NCBI GenBank assembly: GCA_037176845.1
Contig: JAYKXP010000033.1
Location: 124,001-188,000, forward strand
Length of the DNA: 64,000 nucleotides
Origin: Paramarasmius palmivorus
Taxonomy: Eukaryota > Basidiomycota > Agaricomycetes > Agaricales > Marasmiaceae
Direction: 5' to 3'
Made by a program: the position numbers and the translations under genes. Positions 12,709 through 24,920 of this stretch are shown piece after piece. Position 1 is the stretch's first letter. The number at the start of each line of letters is the position of its first letter. The notes beneath the pieces were generated by a model that was not told where the DNA came from, made no database searches, and worked only from the letters and a program-made list of their open reading frames with translations.

Positions 12709-15375
12709 ATGTCCGACCAACCTTCCTCTCATGGCCCAAAGCTTTTTCATCGTCTGAAGAAGTCTATTAGTGGTCAGAATCTCGCTAAATCGAACAAGGA
12801 GGCTCAGAAGGAACATCATGAGGATACTGTACCAGAGGAGGCTGTCACCGTACCAATGGAACCCTCTGATGAGCCGGTGGTTGCGGCTGACAAGGCCGAG
12901 GAGTCATCGGAGCCTGTTGCCAACAGCGAGTTCCAGGGAGAGGTTGCTGAAGTACAGACTGTGAAGGAGGAGGCGAAGGAGGAAGCGAAGGAGGCGCAAG
13001 AAGCTGGGAAGGAAGACGCCGCCGCTGTCGAGGTGACAGGTGCTACCACCGATGACAGTGTAGTTGTTCATCACGATGACGCCCATGTCGACGTCGACGA
13101 CCACAAGGAACATAAGGTCACCGGTCTACAACGCCTCAAGAGCCTCGCTAAATTCAATAAGGATAAACGACATCGTGCCGCCACTCCTACTTCGGATCAT
13201 CCTGCTGAGGCAGGTGATGCTGTTGCCGTTGAGGATCTAGATGCTCAGCGTGCTGATGGAGGCACCGAGAATGGCGAGCACGGTGCTACTGGCGGAGACG
13301 GCAACCATGACACTTCCCCTAGCAATCCAGGTGACGATGAAGACAACGATCCCGCCACACTCGCCGACCGCATTCGCACCCTCATTCAATCCCTTCCTCC
13401 TCCCACGAAGCCCGTAGCTGTCCCTTCCAAACCGAAAATTCCTCAGCTCGATACCAACGGGCGTCCCATACCTCCTCAAGATGCCGTACACGTCGACGAT
13501 TCCAAACTCGCCGCCATTCTCCGCAATCCTTCTATCATGAATGGTAATGCCTGTCGTTCCGGAGCTGATGGCGAGGACAAAGACAAGCCATCGGTTTGGG
13601 CAGTTTTGGACAGCTTTCAAGCTCCTACTACTCAAGCTCCCAATGAAGGAGAGGGCAAGGATGGTAGCACTACCCCTGGTGATGGCGATGATGATGGCGA
13701 TTCCGACACTGAGAGCGACGACGGCTCTGAGGTTGGAGAGCCTCTCCATATCATTTTGGACGATTCTAGCGTCATGATCTACGCTCCCCTAATCCCATCC
13801 AAAGATTCCAAAGTCGAAATAGCCGAATCCCAGATCGTTCCCATCACCTCCTCCACGAACGGTGCTAAACTCGCTGCGTCAGTCAAACAACATCTCGGGG
13901 AAGCCGAATCTAAGATTGTCGAGATGTTAAGTCCCGGACAGTACAGGATGTACGGAACATATGGTCGACGTGCTACTCCACCTGCGATTGGTGGCGGTGA
14001 TGAGGCAGAACCGAGCAAGGAAACGCAGGTGATCCAGGCCAAGTTTTCGTGGAAGTTTTGGCCTTGGAAGAAGAAGACGGCTACGCCTACTCCTGCGCCC
14101 ACTACTCCTGGTACGAATGCTCCCGCTCCTGCTCCTGGTGGCGGTTCTGGCGATGGGAAAGACAAGTCTTCTGCGCCTGCTGACGAGGACAAGAAGAAGC
14201 ACAAACCTCGCAAGTTGAGGAAACCTAAGCCTGTTCTTGATCAGCGTATCTGGGTGCCTTCCCGCACGAACCTTAGTATTCAAGCCCTTTGGTGGGGTTA
14301 CAGGATGTAAGTTGTCGTCTTTCTTTTCTTTTAGACCTTCGCTGATATGGTGAACCACCTTTAGTTTCCTGCCACCTCCCGTTCTCGCTGTCTTGTCAGA
14401 CAAGACTATTGAAGCTACCAAGCGTGCTGCTATGGTCACCACTGCCCTGACTTGGTTGTTCTCGAACTTGCCTGTAAGTCTCACATCCCGTTCCTCGGTG
14501 TCATGTTCGTTAATACTCTGCTGCCTTTACCTTAGCTCAAGATGTTCCCTGTGCCCATGCAACCGGCTATCCTCATGCTCCAGCAGCTAGTTCCATACCT
14601 GGGCTACGTCGGCACATTTATCACTTGGAGCTGGGGTACCATCAAGAGTTATGATGTTGGTGAGTACCAGGCGCTGAGGTCGTGTCTCGATGTGGGCAGT
14701 GACTGATATCTATGTGTTTTAGGTTACGGGGTGATTCTTTCTGCGACTTGGATCCTTCCAGTTGCTCTCATCCCCGGAACATGGCAAGCGTACGATTTCC
14801 CTGCTGATGGTGGTAACAATGGGTCTACAACTCCTGCCCCTGGGCAGGGTCAGCCTTCGACGGGTACGCCTAGTCAACCTTCTACTGGAGCACCGTCTAC
14901 CGGTACTCCATCTACTGGTACGCCTTCCCAACCATCGACCGGTGCACCGTCTACTGGTACTCCATCCACTGGCACCCCTTCGCAGCCGTCTACTGGCGCA
15001 CCATCCACTGGTACCCCTAGTCAACCTTCCACCGGAACACCCACTCAGCCTTCCACTGGTGCTCCTACCACGCCTGCCGACCCTACTACACCTGCTCCTG
15101 ACGGCAAAACTCCAACTACCTCGCCAATTCCTCCCAGCACCGGCACTGAACCGATCCATGTCGGTATAGACCCTATTCCGCCAACGGTGTCTACTCGGTT
15201 GCGAATGGTGAAAGGTGTCAAGGTCCCAGAGAGCACGCCGTTACCTCAATCTCCCGATGCCGATGATGTGGCTACTCGTTTGGCTCAGGTCAAAGGAGAT
15301 CCCAATGCTGAACCTGTAGCTGGAGGTGAAGAGCAGAAGAGCGGCTATGGGTTTTGGAAGTATATCACTGGTTAG
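12709..15375 (+). CDS. Uncharacterised acidic membrane protein with Ser/Thr/Pro repeat tail
   Basis: Four exons (12709-14306, 14365-14473, 14536-14659, 14723-15375) give 827 residues with all phases closing. I recognise no family. The N-terminal ~440 residues are highly acidic and low-complexity (Glu/Asp/Ala runs, with a basic start GPKLFHRLKKSISGQNL). A Lys/Pro-rich segment follows (KKKHKPRKLRKPKPVLDQRIW). Residues of about 533-640 are hydrophobic with two likely membrane spans (PYLGYVGTFITWSWGTI and YGVILSATWILPVALIPG). The C-terminal ~200 residues begin with a tandem STG(A/T)PS-type repeat. This layout suggests a membrane-anchored protein with a long charged domain on one side and a mucin-like tail on the other; topology is not decided. 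The leader before the ATG is rich in C and T, as in many expressed fungal genes. Confidence 0.85.
14851..15082 (+). repeat. Tandem Ser-Thr-Gly-(Ala/Thr)-Pro coding repeat
   Basis: A degenerate tandem array of units such as QPSTGAPSTGTPSTGTPS, with codon-level variation between copies, lies in the last exon of the 12709-15375 gene. It is typical of O-glycosylated stalk regions and is a likely site of copy-number variation. Confidence 0.85.
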
Positions 15376-16246
15376 ACGGAGAGTGGGGTAGATGTTGCGG
15401 ACCATTTCTTTTTAATTGTAACCTATATACTCGTAACGCCTGTTGAATGACTTGTAATGACCATTGAATGTATCATGACGCCTGGAATGGTTCGTGCCGA
15501 TGTTCGCGCCTGCGAGGATTGTTCAATGCTCATTGTCGGGGTCTCGTCGTCGGAGCAAGGGCGTGGATTAGAAGGCAGGAGGTGAGATTCCCGGTACCTC
15601 ATCGACGGAGGTAAGAACACGTTGATAAAGCCTCCATAGAGTTTATTTTTCGCACAACTTTGTACGTATAGAAGCGTTGCGGGTCAACCTTGAATTACCG
15701 ATGGGCAGTGGGCGCGACTTCTTTAGCCAGAAAAGTCAAATTCCTACCAATCCGGACGACAATCCTTATCACCGGGCTGCTTCTAGTCTAAGGACATGTG
15801 CGCCCAATTATCACGAGGGTTTCTTGAGAACGTTCCATGTTCGTAAAGTCGGGCGGTGAATGTTGCTCTCCGTCATCGGCTAATCTCGACAAGCGATACC
15901 ATGAGAAATGGAGGAATGAAGGTATGAATGGGTGGGTAAATCGGCCTAGGCTCTACATAGGAAAACGATACAAACGACGCGAAGAGTAGAATAGGATACA
16001 TACATACAGAGCGTTTTGACGCGGCAAACCAGGTTGGGCGGGGGATATGGTATGCAGGGAGATATACGATAAAAATAAATAAAATTATGCCTTGAATCCT
16101 CCGCCGAACCGCACAGAAGAAACGGGAGAAATACGTCTCCGCTACACGTGTCGTCATTCCGGGGAACGCTGGGTGGAATAAATACTTTTTGCTGAGCTTG
16201 GCGTCGTCGTCAACGGCACGGTGCGCCGGTGTGAACGGTCGGTCGT
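15376..16246. other. Convergent 3' intergenic region
   Basis: This interval lies between the stop codons of two convergent genes. It should hold both 3' untranslated regions. I see no protein-like frame or structural RNA here. Confidence 0.5.
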
Positions 16247-16901
16247 TCATTGCTCGTAACCTGGGGGGATCATGGGCGTGTGAGCACCACTGACAGTTCG
16301 CCATAATTCCTGTCTGGCTTGCAGACCCTTGAGGACACGGTAGAGAACCTGTCGGACCTGGGGCATGTAAAGCGACAGAACCTCTGGGGATGGGTCTTCT
16401 GCGAGACACTGTTCTAGGACAGTGCGTAAGTCTGTTGGAATCGAGTGGAGATCACTAAAAACGCGAATTTTAGCGCTGAGCTGCAGTGGATGTACCCCAA
16501 CATACCTCAAATCAATTTGGTGATGTGCAAATGCGTGTACCGTGGTGTGGAAATCCGTTCCGATTTGAACGAATACATCACTAACTTGGCCTTCTGTTGC
16601 CTGGTTGAGACTCCAGTGTCGCAGTATCTCCTGAAGCCGTTTCATCGACAGAAGGAGATTGCGGACTGATGCAGGTACATCTCCTGGAGTTCGCTGTGGA
16701 TATACCATGATGATTTGGATGTCGGGAGATGCAGTAGACAGGTTGGCAATAAAGGTTATATACAAGAATGAGTCACTGAGAATCCCAACAGCATTGCCTC
16801 ACACTCACCGAGTCTACACGCGATTCTGCAGCCCAACCGCCACCGCTGCTTCTTGATGATATAGTTGTTGAGGAGTAGGAGTATGGTTGTTGAGAATACA
16901 T
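16247..16901 (-). CDS. Short protein resembling the Aip3/Bud6 N-terminal region
   Basis: Three exons (16901-16809, 16693-16506, 16454-16247) give 162 residues. After a Ser/Tyr-rich start (MYSQQPYSYSS) comes TPGDVPASVRNLLLSMKRLQ, then ATEGQVSDVFVQIGTDF, DLSDLHSIPTDLRTVLEQCL and VLYRVLKGLQARQELW. From memory this pattern matches the N-terminal region of fungal Aip3/Bud6, an actin- and polarity-linked protein, rather than the C-terminal actin-nucleation part. Full Bud6 proteins are several times longer, so this is either a stand-alone single-domain relative or a split family member. The 51-nt second intron is in frame, so an unspliced reading also looks open; splicing it joins IDL to SDL. The ATG at 16901 was chosen because it joins in phase. 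Confidence 0.8.
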
Positions 16902-17359
16902 TGACGGGTAGTCGAGAAGGAAGATGGTGAAGGAGATCAAGAAGGTTCAAGGATGCCGAGTTGCAACGGAGAAAAAGGATCGGCCTTTCTAACTACCGCT
17001 TATATCCAATGACGAAAGCTAGACTCTTTTGAGTTCTTGCGGGCTCGATAGCTGTTACTGCGGATATTTGAGGCGGAAGCTTTTATATGGCACTAGCCTG
17101 AACATAGCCATAAGATATAGAAATGACGGAGTGGACATGATGATGGAAAAAGAAAGGCAGGAGTGCAGAGGCGTGGCAAAGTTGACGACGGGCGCTTAGC
17201 TAATCCTGTGCTGGTTTTTGATCGCGATCGCGTTTGAGGGTTTACAGTCAACACCCTTTCTCTGCCTCTGTTGTTGGGTATACTGATGTCGGTTTCATCG
17301 TTTCCAAGCAGTGCAGGATGTCCAGTATCTCCCTTTTGTCTGTTTTCAGGATCTACTAC

Positions 17360-17740
17360 TCACGTTTTTTCATTATTCAGATTCCAATAGTCATCGGTTT
17401 GTCGGATTTCAACCATGCTAGCCGAATCACCACGTACACCCATTGACGTACTTTGCAGAACGCGTTCACGGTCTAACATCGCCACGATATCGTTATCCCG
17501 CAGCCTGTCAGCCTGGGCGGATATTATCGTTTGCAATTCGTACATCGAAACTCGGTCTGGTCGCAGCTGGTACGGGTGTAATTGTACATAAAAGAGACCA
17601 GGAAAGGGTCTCCTAGTCAGTTGATGGTCTCAACCAAGGTATGAACGGGCTGAAAACGGGCATAACTCACCTCTGTTTAGATCGCCAGCAAACTGAAACC
17701 ATGGACGAGTGGAATGATCAGAACCGCCATAGATTCATTG
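17360..17740 (-). other. Coding-like fragment, unidentified
   Basis: On the minus strand an open stretch ending at 17360 reads PGLFYVQLHPYQLRPD, then MYELQTIISAQADRLRDNDI and ends WNLNNEKT. Upstream, across a candidate intron (donor at about 17670, acceptor at about 17613), lies GGSDHSTRPWFQFAGDLNR. Both pieces look like protein, but the splice phases I can find do not join them in these frames, and no start codon is clear. It may be a small gene that I model wrongly, or a decayed one. The bases from 16902 to 17359 show nothing. Confidence 0.3.
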
Positions 17741-19703
17741 TGAAGTTATTGATCTCGGACATAAGGTTGACAATGTCGTTCAAGTTGGCGTTTTGAAAAT
17801 TGGACCTCATCCGTTCATCAATATAGACGTGACTGCTTTCACGTAGTACAGCCTACTCTAAGTGTTGAGGTGGCACCTCTGCCACGGCCTGAAAGTCGAG
17901 CACTTGCTTTCACATTCCGGTATTCCGGTTTGGCGAAACTCAGGACAAGGTACGCATGTCTTATCCCAAGTTTACATCAATTAAACATATGACCCTGTCC
18001 GTAATCACATTCATCAAGACTCATTCAGACCAGGCACCCCTCGGAAAACTCAAATCTCGTTCCGACATCGCCGGTCGTCAAACCCAAGTATTCGAAGCAT
18101 ATGTGAGTGAGGAAGTACCTTGTGTCGTTCAAGACAGCCAACCATCGCTCCTTCTGATATGTCTTCCTGGAAGCTCAACACATCGCCTCCGTCACCAGTC
18201 TAACTAGTAACTACTCCAAGTCCTTTCCCATCTCATGTCACTTTGGCGCACCCGCTTAATTCGCCTAGCAACTTCTTGATATTCTCTGCTACGCCGCAGG
18301 CAGTGCATTACCTAGGCTCCTCCTTGTACCTTGGCCTCGGGATTGAGCGACTTGCTCTCGGAGAAAGGAAGACCTCGTATGTATATATGCTTCTCTCGGA
18401 TCACTGAAACGTCGTCATCCGTCTCTATTCACTGTAAGACTTTCGAAATTGATGATGATAGAGGGTCTCTAACAATGATCATGATAGATTGATGATCTCC
18501 GCAATACCACCAAGTACTGTTGCGGTACCGAGATGCGTACTCAACTCCTCTGTCTCTTAGGCATCTCTCACTGAAGGTATCATTTGCTTTTGACCTATAA
18601 TATGCCAATCTGCTAACATTTTCACGCAATTTATCACGTCTTGACACCAAAGTCACCAAGATGCTTATCGCTTACTTTCACTATCCTTTACTATCTCACA
18701 AGAGATTCTAGGAGCATAGCATGTCGAAAGCTGGTGACATCTTACCGCTCGGCTATAGTATCCTCAAGAGTGGAGACGCGAAGTGTCTGCCATGTGACCT
18801 TCAGGTGATTGTTGCCGCTGTCTGAATTGGTTCTCACGGGCCGGGGTCCCTTTCGACAAATTGATCTCCCGTCTTTTACACCATGGCTATGAACAGCCTT
18901 CGCTACTGAAAGTACCCGCTATAACCCTCGTTTCTTGCATCATTTTGTACCGTTTTCCCTCTAGCACCCTGCAATCAGGATTCCCACCTAGCGATCGTGC
19001 AGATGCGGAGTTTCCATGGAATCCAATATCGCTCCAGACGTTCAGGCTCAAGTATACCATAGTAGGCACGCTCACTGGAGTTCTCAAAACATTTTTCGTG
19101 GTCAGCAACTCGGGGAATAAGAATACATTTGAAAATGCTGTTGAGGAGCGCTTCAGGCATCAGTGTTGAGTACGTTGAATATTCTATAAATTGTTCCCTT
19201 CCAAAAATAACTCAATCCTGTTGAATTTTATAACAATGTTTGCGTCAAAGCTGTTCATTCGTACTTTGTCCCATGTGGACACTTTCATCTCTGAGCAAAG
19301 CCCTCAATCCGATTCTCATAAGCAACTCATAAGTGGATTCGACATGTACGACGAAATCACGACAAAGACGCCAACAAAATCATATTTTCGTCATTGATTG
19401 GTATGCTTCACTTTGCTGTTAGCTCTATTTATCAAAGCGCCCATCGGTACGTTGGCTCAACAGCTTCTGTCGTATTTCGTTCACTTCCTTCAGACAGACC
19501 CTCTTGTTTACACCTTCCAGTCTATTCTTGTCGTGTAAAAATCTATCTTAAGCTCCCGCTGGCTATCTCATCCACAAAGATATCCAAAGGTGCAGAGCAG
19601 GTGGCGCCTAGTCGCATACTTAACCGAAGCTCGATTCTTGGGGAATAGTCATTTGGTGAGTTTCCTCGTGCTTTTAAATTTCGCAGCTCCGAAACGTCAC
19701 TAT
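17741..19703. other. Intergenic, no gene supported
   Basis: Only short frames without recognisable motifs occur on either strand (for example 18861-19169 plus and 18429-18659 minus). The final few hundred bases must carry the promoter of the plus-strand gene at 19704. Confidence 0.45.
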
Positions 19704-20338
19704 ATGCCTCCTTCAACATTCGCGAACGGGACGCAAGCCTCGAGCTCACTGTTTGTCGGAGAGACCATAAATCCAATTGTCGCCTTCGAATCCTTGTTCA
19801 CACACGTAATTCTTCCGATAATCTTGGTCTCGTCTTCCTTGGCCGCGTTTTACCGCTGGCGATTCCAATGTGCTTCAATCGCGCAATTGGACGAGATTGT
19901 AGCCGCGATCCTTTCTCTTATCCGTGTTGAGGGAACGCACCATGTTGACTTTGACCTCCTCGATGTTCTTCCCGATATGGGGGATATCAGGCGGAATCTC
20001 GAGTGGTAAGTGCCCCATACAGAACGTTTGAATCGCCTAATGAGATCTGTTTTCAGTCTCCTCGACGAACTATCGGCACTCAAGCAAGAAACCTACGAAC
20101 GAGAGCCTGACTATACGCGTCTCGTTGCATGGCTTATCTTTCGCCGCCACCAAATCAGGAAGATCGACAGATTGCATTGGGCTTTTCGACGTGTTCAGAT
20201 GCAGATCTTAGTAAGTCATCTTCATCTTCTGTTTACTGTGCATTTATATGGTTTATCCAGATCGGAATAGAAAAGGAGAGAAGGACGAGACGAAACTCTA
20301 TCTTGGCTCAAGTGTATAATTTGCCATCAGCACATTAG
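19704..20338 (+). CDS. WRFPC-family small single-pass membrane protein, copy A
   Basis: Three exons (19704-20005, 20057-20210, 20261-20338) give 177 residues, with the first intron in phase 2 and the second in phase 0. One membrane span (about residues 31-50) is followed directly by YRWRFQC, the juxtamembrane motif of the family. Next come a hydrophilic segment with GTHHVDFDLLDVLPDMGDIR, a helical region LLDELSALKQETYEREPDYTR and a basic, coiled-coil-like end (HWAFRRVQMQIL, then IEKERRTRRNS). It pairs most closely with copy E at 31.3-32.1 kb (LPDM, LL-E/K-LS-L-QE-YE, WxFRxVQ). The family is not one I can name; a membrane-anchored protein with a basic helical tail is all that can be said. Confidence 0.82.
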
Positions 20339-21877
20339 TTGTGCCTCGCCTCTGTACGAGTGCATTCAAGTTGGATGTCAGGTTTTCCACATGTAATTTC
20401 CCGATGTACGGTGCTCATGTATAGGTTACAAAGAAGTAGGCATGATTGTCCTGTCCCTTGATCATCGTACATGGCACACGACCTGGACTAAAAGTAAATG
20501 AAATACAAGGCTAATTACCGACGTTCAAACCTTCGGCGTGCTCAAATGGACTTGATTAGTATACGACCCCTTAACGAAGTCCAATTTCAGCACAGATTGG
20601 ATTCCAGCTACATAGGACCTATGTAATTTGCATGGGTCAAGGCGTTGTATGGCATACAAACTAGTAGTTGTAACCGTCCTATTCCTTTGCGATGTAATAG
20701 TGCATGGCCCAAGACTTGAATTAGAATGAAATGAAGTACGAGACTAGTCGCTAGATATTTCCGCTGAGCAGATTGATCAAAGCAGCTGTATATGCGTCAT
20801 AGAGGATTATAAGGTAGAATGCATTGATGTCGAATTCAAATCGAAATTCTGCTTGGTTGCAAATATAAAGTAGAACCTTAAGGCTCTTCATAGGTCAAAG
20901 ATTGTTGCCGCCCGAGTCAGTTCTCAGTCGCTTCCGTGTAATGCCTATCTCTTGAAGTTTTACCTATGAATGGCGTTGCAATGTGGCTCCAACTTGAAGT
21001 TACTCGCTGACCAGCTATATTGGTATCGAATTCATTTCTCGCGCATTTCGCATTTTGAGTGCAGTGAGGTCAGGTCCTCGATATTATGAGGCCACCCGAC
21101 TTACATTTCGCATGCGACCAACATACCGCATGTTTATGGAACCTATGGAATCAAAGCGGTTGTGTGGACGTGAGCCACGCCGCCACCCCGTTGAACATCC
21201 GAGTTAAAATGGTCATGTGTCGGTACAGATTGACGGGATAAGCAAACATAGCAATTTCGAAGCAATGAATACATCGAAAGCGCAAAACGAAAGGGGAAAC
21301 CTAATGGACTGGCGGTAGAAAAGTCAAACGACGAGGTTTAAACGTGCCTGAAGTGTAGATGCCGATGAGCTGAAGCGAAGCCAGCAGATTCGGCATCAGC
21401 GTTCCAACTGAGCGGCTAGTGATGATGACTCAGCAGGTCGGTCTTCGCTCTCCCCACGACAGACGGCAAGCCGACAGTCGGATTCCGCTCAGCTCTCGAC
21501 CGTTCTTCGCTTTATCCCGCCCTCCCACCGCTGCTTATTCTTGAACATCCTATTCCCGAGATACCGTTTGACAACAGTTAATAAGAAAGTATATACAAAT
21601 TGGACAGCATTATTGCAATCAGTACATACATCATATCTGACTCAGTTTCACATTGAGGGACAAATCGTCGAGGGATCCCACCCAGGCGTGACCCCTCCGC
21701 GTACCTGGTCGAGCTTCGCTCGCCCTCAGCCCAACCTAGTTTTCCTCAGTGTGAGACGAGTCACGTTAGACGAAGTTGGAAGAACAGTCACTCTGAGTTC
21801 CTGCCTGGTTGGACTCGGAGTGACCTATAATGAATTGAATTCAGTTATGTGTTATCTTGGGAAGATCCACATCGTAC
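20339..21877. other. Intergenic, no gene supported
   Basis: Between two convergent WRFPC-family genes. I see no long protein-like frame; the plus-strand frame at 21541-21891 has no recognisable content. Confidence 0.5.
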
Positions 21878-22468
21878 TCACCCCGAACTAGATGCACCAA
21901 TACATGAGGAAACAGCATCAGCTGGACAGAAATATTGACGCCGCTTCTTTTCCATTTCAATCTTCAGCTGATATATATTTCGCCAACAGTCAGAGCGGGT
22001 AGTACGTATCTCGAGATTATGAGGGCATACCGTAATCGAGGCTGATAGCTCCTTCAACGTTGTATAAGACGTGTCAATGGCACGCAATTGATACCAATAA
22101 AAATGAATATATGCCATGGGATGTGTACGTGAGTCCGGCTTGCGGATGGCTTCAAGCTGTATGGTGTCAACCTTCTCACGTTGGCTGATGTGTAGAAGTT
22201 AGAGCAAGCACAGCTTTACATGATTCAAATGTTGGATCTCATACCTTCTCCATGCTTGTTTAAATTGGGCCTCCAAATCCCCAAGGAGGTCCTGACTCCA
22301 AGCTCCAGTGATTATATCCTGCACAGCTTTGCACTCTTCTTCAAGGCTCTCAACGTTTGTGCAAGGGAAGCGCCACTTGAAGGCGGTTATTGTAAACCCG
22401 ATGACAAGACCGATGACCGAAAGTGTGAAAGCCAGGCTTTGTAAGTTAGGCATCACGGTAACTTCCAT
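21878..22468 (-). CDS. WRFPC-family small single-pass membrane protein, copy B
   Basis: Exons 22468-22245, 22184-22031 and 21967-21878 give 155 residues with closed phases. Layout: a short N-terminus, one membrane span (about 12-30), the motif FKWRFPC (about 30-36), then LEEECKAVQDIITGAWSQDL, a helical segment around FYWYQLRAIDTSYTTLKELS, and a basic end LKIEMEKKRRQYFCPADAVS. It is very close to copies C and D. It lies in a segment duplicated together with copy D and the start of the VPS9 gene. The encoded protein is intact, in contrast to copy D. Confidence 0.85.
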
Positions 22469-23290
22469 GATTAGCGCGCGAGAGGCCTGGATAACGCACG
22501 TCGCAATAGCTATTAAGATAAGATAGGATAATGTGTCTGGGTGCTAAGCGCTCACCCTTCTAGTCTCCTTGGTAACTACTGTTGCTGGCAACCGTCGCTG
22601 GCAACCGTCGAACAATGGAGGCAGGTCCGGTTCGGGACTTGCTGTGGCGGGAGTTAGAAGTTGGATCCAGGAGACTTGCCAGTGGGAGGTATGGACGTTG
22701 AAAGAGTTGAAGATGTTGAATTTGCTGCTACTGAATGTGTAGAGTGTCGGTGTTTTGGGAAGAAAGGGGACGTGTCCTGCAAGTCCATTGGCCTTAAGCT
22801 TATACCAGCCAAAATCATAGAGATGGGAAACAGGCGGTGATGGCCCGGAGGATTTCCTGCACAGGACAAGTTATCGGAGATCATCGGCTCTATAACAGCA
22901 ACTTACATCACTGATCATTGATGTTCGACTGACAGGAAACCTCTTTTCAAACCTTCGCCCAGAACCCATGGTTTTGTTAGTTTCCATCTGGTTTCTACCT
23001 TGCTAATGGAAGATAAAGAGTGGCGAGTGAGGAGCAAGAAGCGAGAAATCATGATGTGTTACTGGCGAAATTGGACTTGAATTGGACGATGTGTTGTTAC
23101 CTCATGGCAAGTCGTGGGTAACCGGTAACCGGTACCGGTAAAGAGCTGTAAAGAGCGAGTCGGACTGCTGACCAATCTTTTTTGCGCTCATCGTCTGTCA
23201 CAACACTGAAAAGCTTTTGCTCGATATCAAGATCAACGAGCAGCAGAAATTTTCTCTGCAATATCATCTGGCACAAGGCTTGTAGTTAGC
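22469..23290. repeat. Copy 1 of a segmental duplication (partner 26382-27100)
   Basis: This stretch upstream of copy B resembles the stretch upstream of copy D. Shared landmarks include gcttataccagcc at 22797-22809 and 26731-26743, a minus-strand frame with related content (ILAGISLRP at 22.8 kb, YLAGISPRP at 26.75 kb), and a block at 23170-23285 alike to 26965-27090. The shared motif reads as a TATA-like TATAAGC on the minus strand and could serve the B and D genes with a long leader. Confidence 0.7.
23224..23285 (+). pseudogene. Dead 5' fragment of the VPS9-domain GEF gene
   Basis: The bases around 23215-23285 align with the first ~70 coding bases of the VPS9 gene at 27016. The position of its ATG reads ATA here (gctcgatatcaag against gctcgatgtcaaa), and similarity fades after about 23290. 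It is a truncated by-product of the local duplication and cannot start translation at the ancestral site. Confidence 0.7.
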
Positions 23291-24255
23291 ACCTGCGACT
23301 GTGCAAGGAAGTTGTTCAGGGATAGGGAGACTCGTTGCTGTCGCCAGTGTCGGTGAGGAATTTGTCACGGTTCAGGATGAAAGAGCTATGAGATGTGATT
23401 GGGTTCCGAAAACTTAGAAGGCTCGTAGTTTTTCTCATTCAACTGTGTTGGCAGATAACGCTGCTTCTTCCTGCAGACCATTCAGTAGCCCGCTAGGAGT
23501 ATCTCTGAGTCGAGAAACGATAAGAGCTGTACACGACGGGGACAAATGTTACTGGCTTCAACGAGAAATAGCACCGACTATTGAATTCGTACAAACCAGT
23601 AATACCCCCCCAGCTGTTCCTTGCCCGAACTCATAAAGAAGACCACTTCCTCGCGTCAGCTCGACGAGAAACACTGCTTCAAGTTCTATTGATTCCGCCA
23701 AGCTAAGAGGATAACGCGTTGACACTAACGCGCCAACCACTGAGTATGTCATGAACAGGAGTAGGTGTTGTCGGAGGATTCGTCAATCGACTAGTCGTTG
23801 ACAGCAGCAACACACAACTCCGATGAGATGACATTTCTGACTAGTTTTTTTGATGAACGATCCCATTACCAATTTCTGATAGCCACTCAAAACACCGTTA
23901 CGAACACCATTTGCTTCACACAATGCTCAGATTAACGGCGATAGTCATTGATATGCCTTTCCTAACCCCCGGGCCCTTGCAAATTAGGGCTACTACTGAA
24001 CTCCATGGTCTCTGTAGCTGCTATCATTTTGTTCAATGGATCCGCAACACGGAATAGCAATTTTGGTGTAAGGATAACACATAACGTTACGACTAATGAA
24101 CAGGCCTGAGAGCAATGATAGTACTATGGGATGATTTCGTAGCTTGAAGGATATAGTGCTCGAGTCGTCACTCCGCAGGCGCTTTGACAACTTGAGCCAG
24201 TAACGACCTGTAATGGAGACCAGGTTACATGTCGAGGAGACGACTGATTGCATAC
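23291..24255. other. Intergenic, no gene supported
   Basis: Short unrecognised frames only. The interval follows the end of detectable similarity to the VPS9 5' region and precedes the stop of copy C. The near-palindromic tract gtaaccggtaaccggtaccgg lies just upstream at about 23117-23140. Confidence 0.45.
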
Positions 24256-24864
24256 TCACTCTGAGTTGGGGCTATCGACACCCGAGGAATAAGAATCGGC
24301 CGGACAAAAGTATTGTCGTCTCTTCTTTTCCGTCTCGATTTTCAACTGATACGTTTCGAAAACAGTTTTGGCTTGAATAAATAATCTGTGGAATGATGTG
24401 TATACATACGTTGATCGAGGCCGATAGCATCCTCAACGCAGTGTAAGACGCGTCGATCGCGTATAGTTGATCCCAGCGGAAACGCATGAATTCAATTAAA
24501 TGTGTACGTGAATCGGGTTGCCCAATGGCATTAATTTTTATGTTCTCGATCTCTTCACGCTGGCTGGGATGCGTTGGTAGTTAGATGGGATATTAATAAT
24601 GGTATTGGCCTCATACCTTCTCCACACTTGTTTGAACTGTGCCTCGGATTCTCCGAGAAGGTCCTGTCCCCAGACTCCTGTAATTGTGTCCTGGATGGCC
24701 TTGCATTCTTCTTCGAGGCCTTCAATAGTAGTGACAGGAAAGCGCCACTTGTACACTGTCACGGCGGATGCAACGAAAAGAACTGCAATGGATATTGCAA
24801 TAGCACATGCCTTTTGCAAGGTTGAGACAGCAGTTATAGATGCCTGAGTGCTTTCTGGGAACAT
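24256..24864 (-). CDS. WRFPC-family small single-pass membrane protein, copy C
   Basis: Exons 24864-24617, 24563-24410 and 24345-24256 give 163 residues with closed phases. A short polar N-terminus leads to one membrane span (about 20-37), then YKWRFPV (about 38-44), where Cys is replaced by Val. Next come LEEECKAIQDTITGVWGQDL, the middle exon with RFRWDQLYAIDASYTALRML and a basic end LKIETEKKRRQYFCPADSYS. It is the third close relative of B and D. A good TATA box stands about 50 bases upstream, which supports this start. Confidence 0.85.
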
Positions 24865-24911
24865 AGTAGTTGGTGGCGAGCGAATTGAGAGCGTCCAATC
24901 CCATGGAGGCG

Positions 24912-24920
24912 TTTATATAA
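24912..24920 (-). promoter_or_regulatory. TATA box of copy C
   Basis: On the minus strand the sequence reads TTATATAAAC, centred about 50 bases before the ATG at 24864. The spacing suits a short 5' leader. Confidence 0.6.

Noticed and set aside
14851..15082. Regular short repeats, first considered as a CRISPR-like array
   Set aside because: The repeats are in-frame STGTPS-type coding units without unique spacers, inside a spliced fungal gene.
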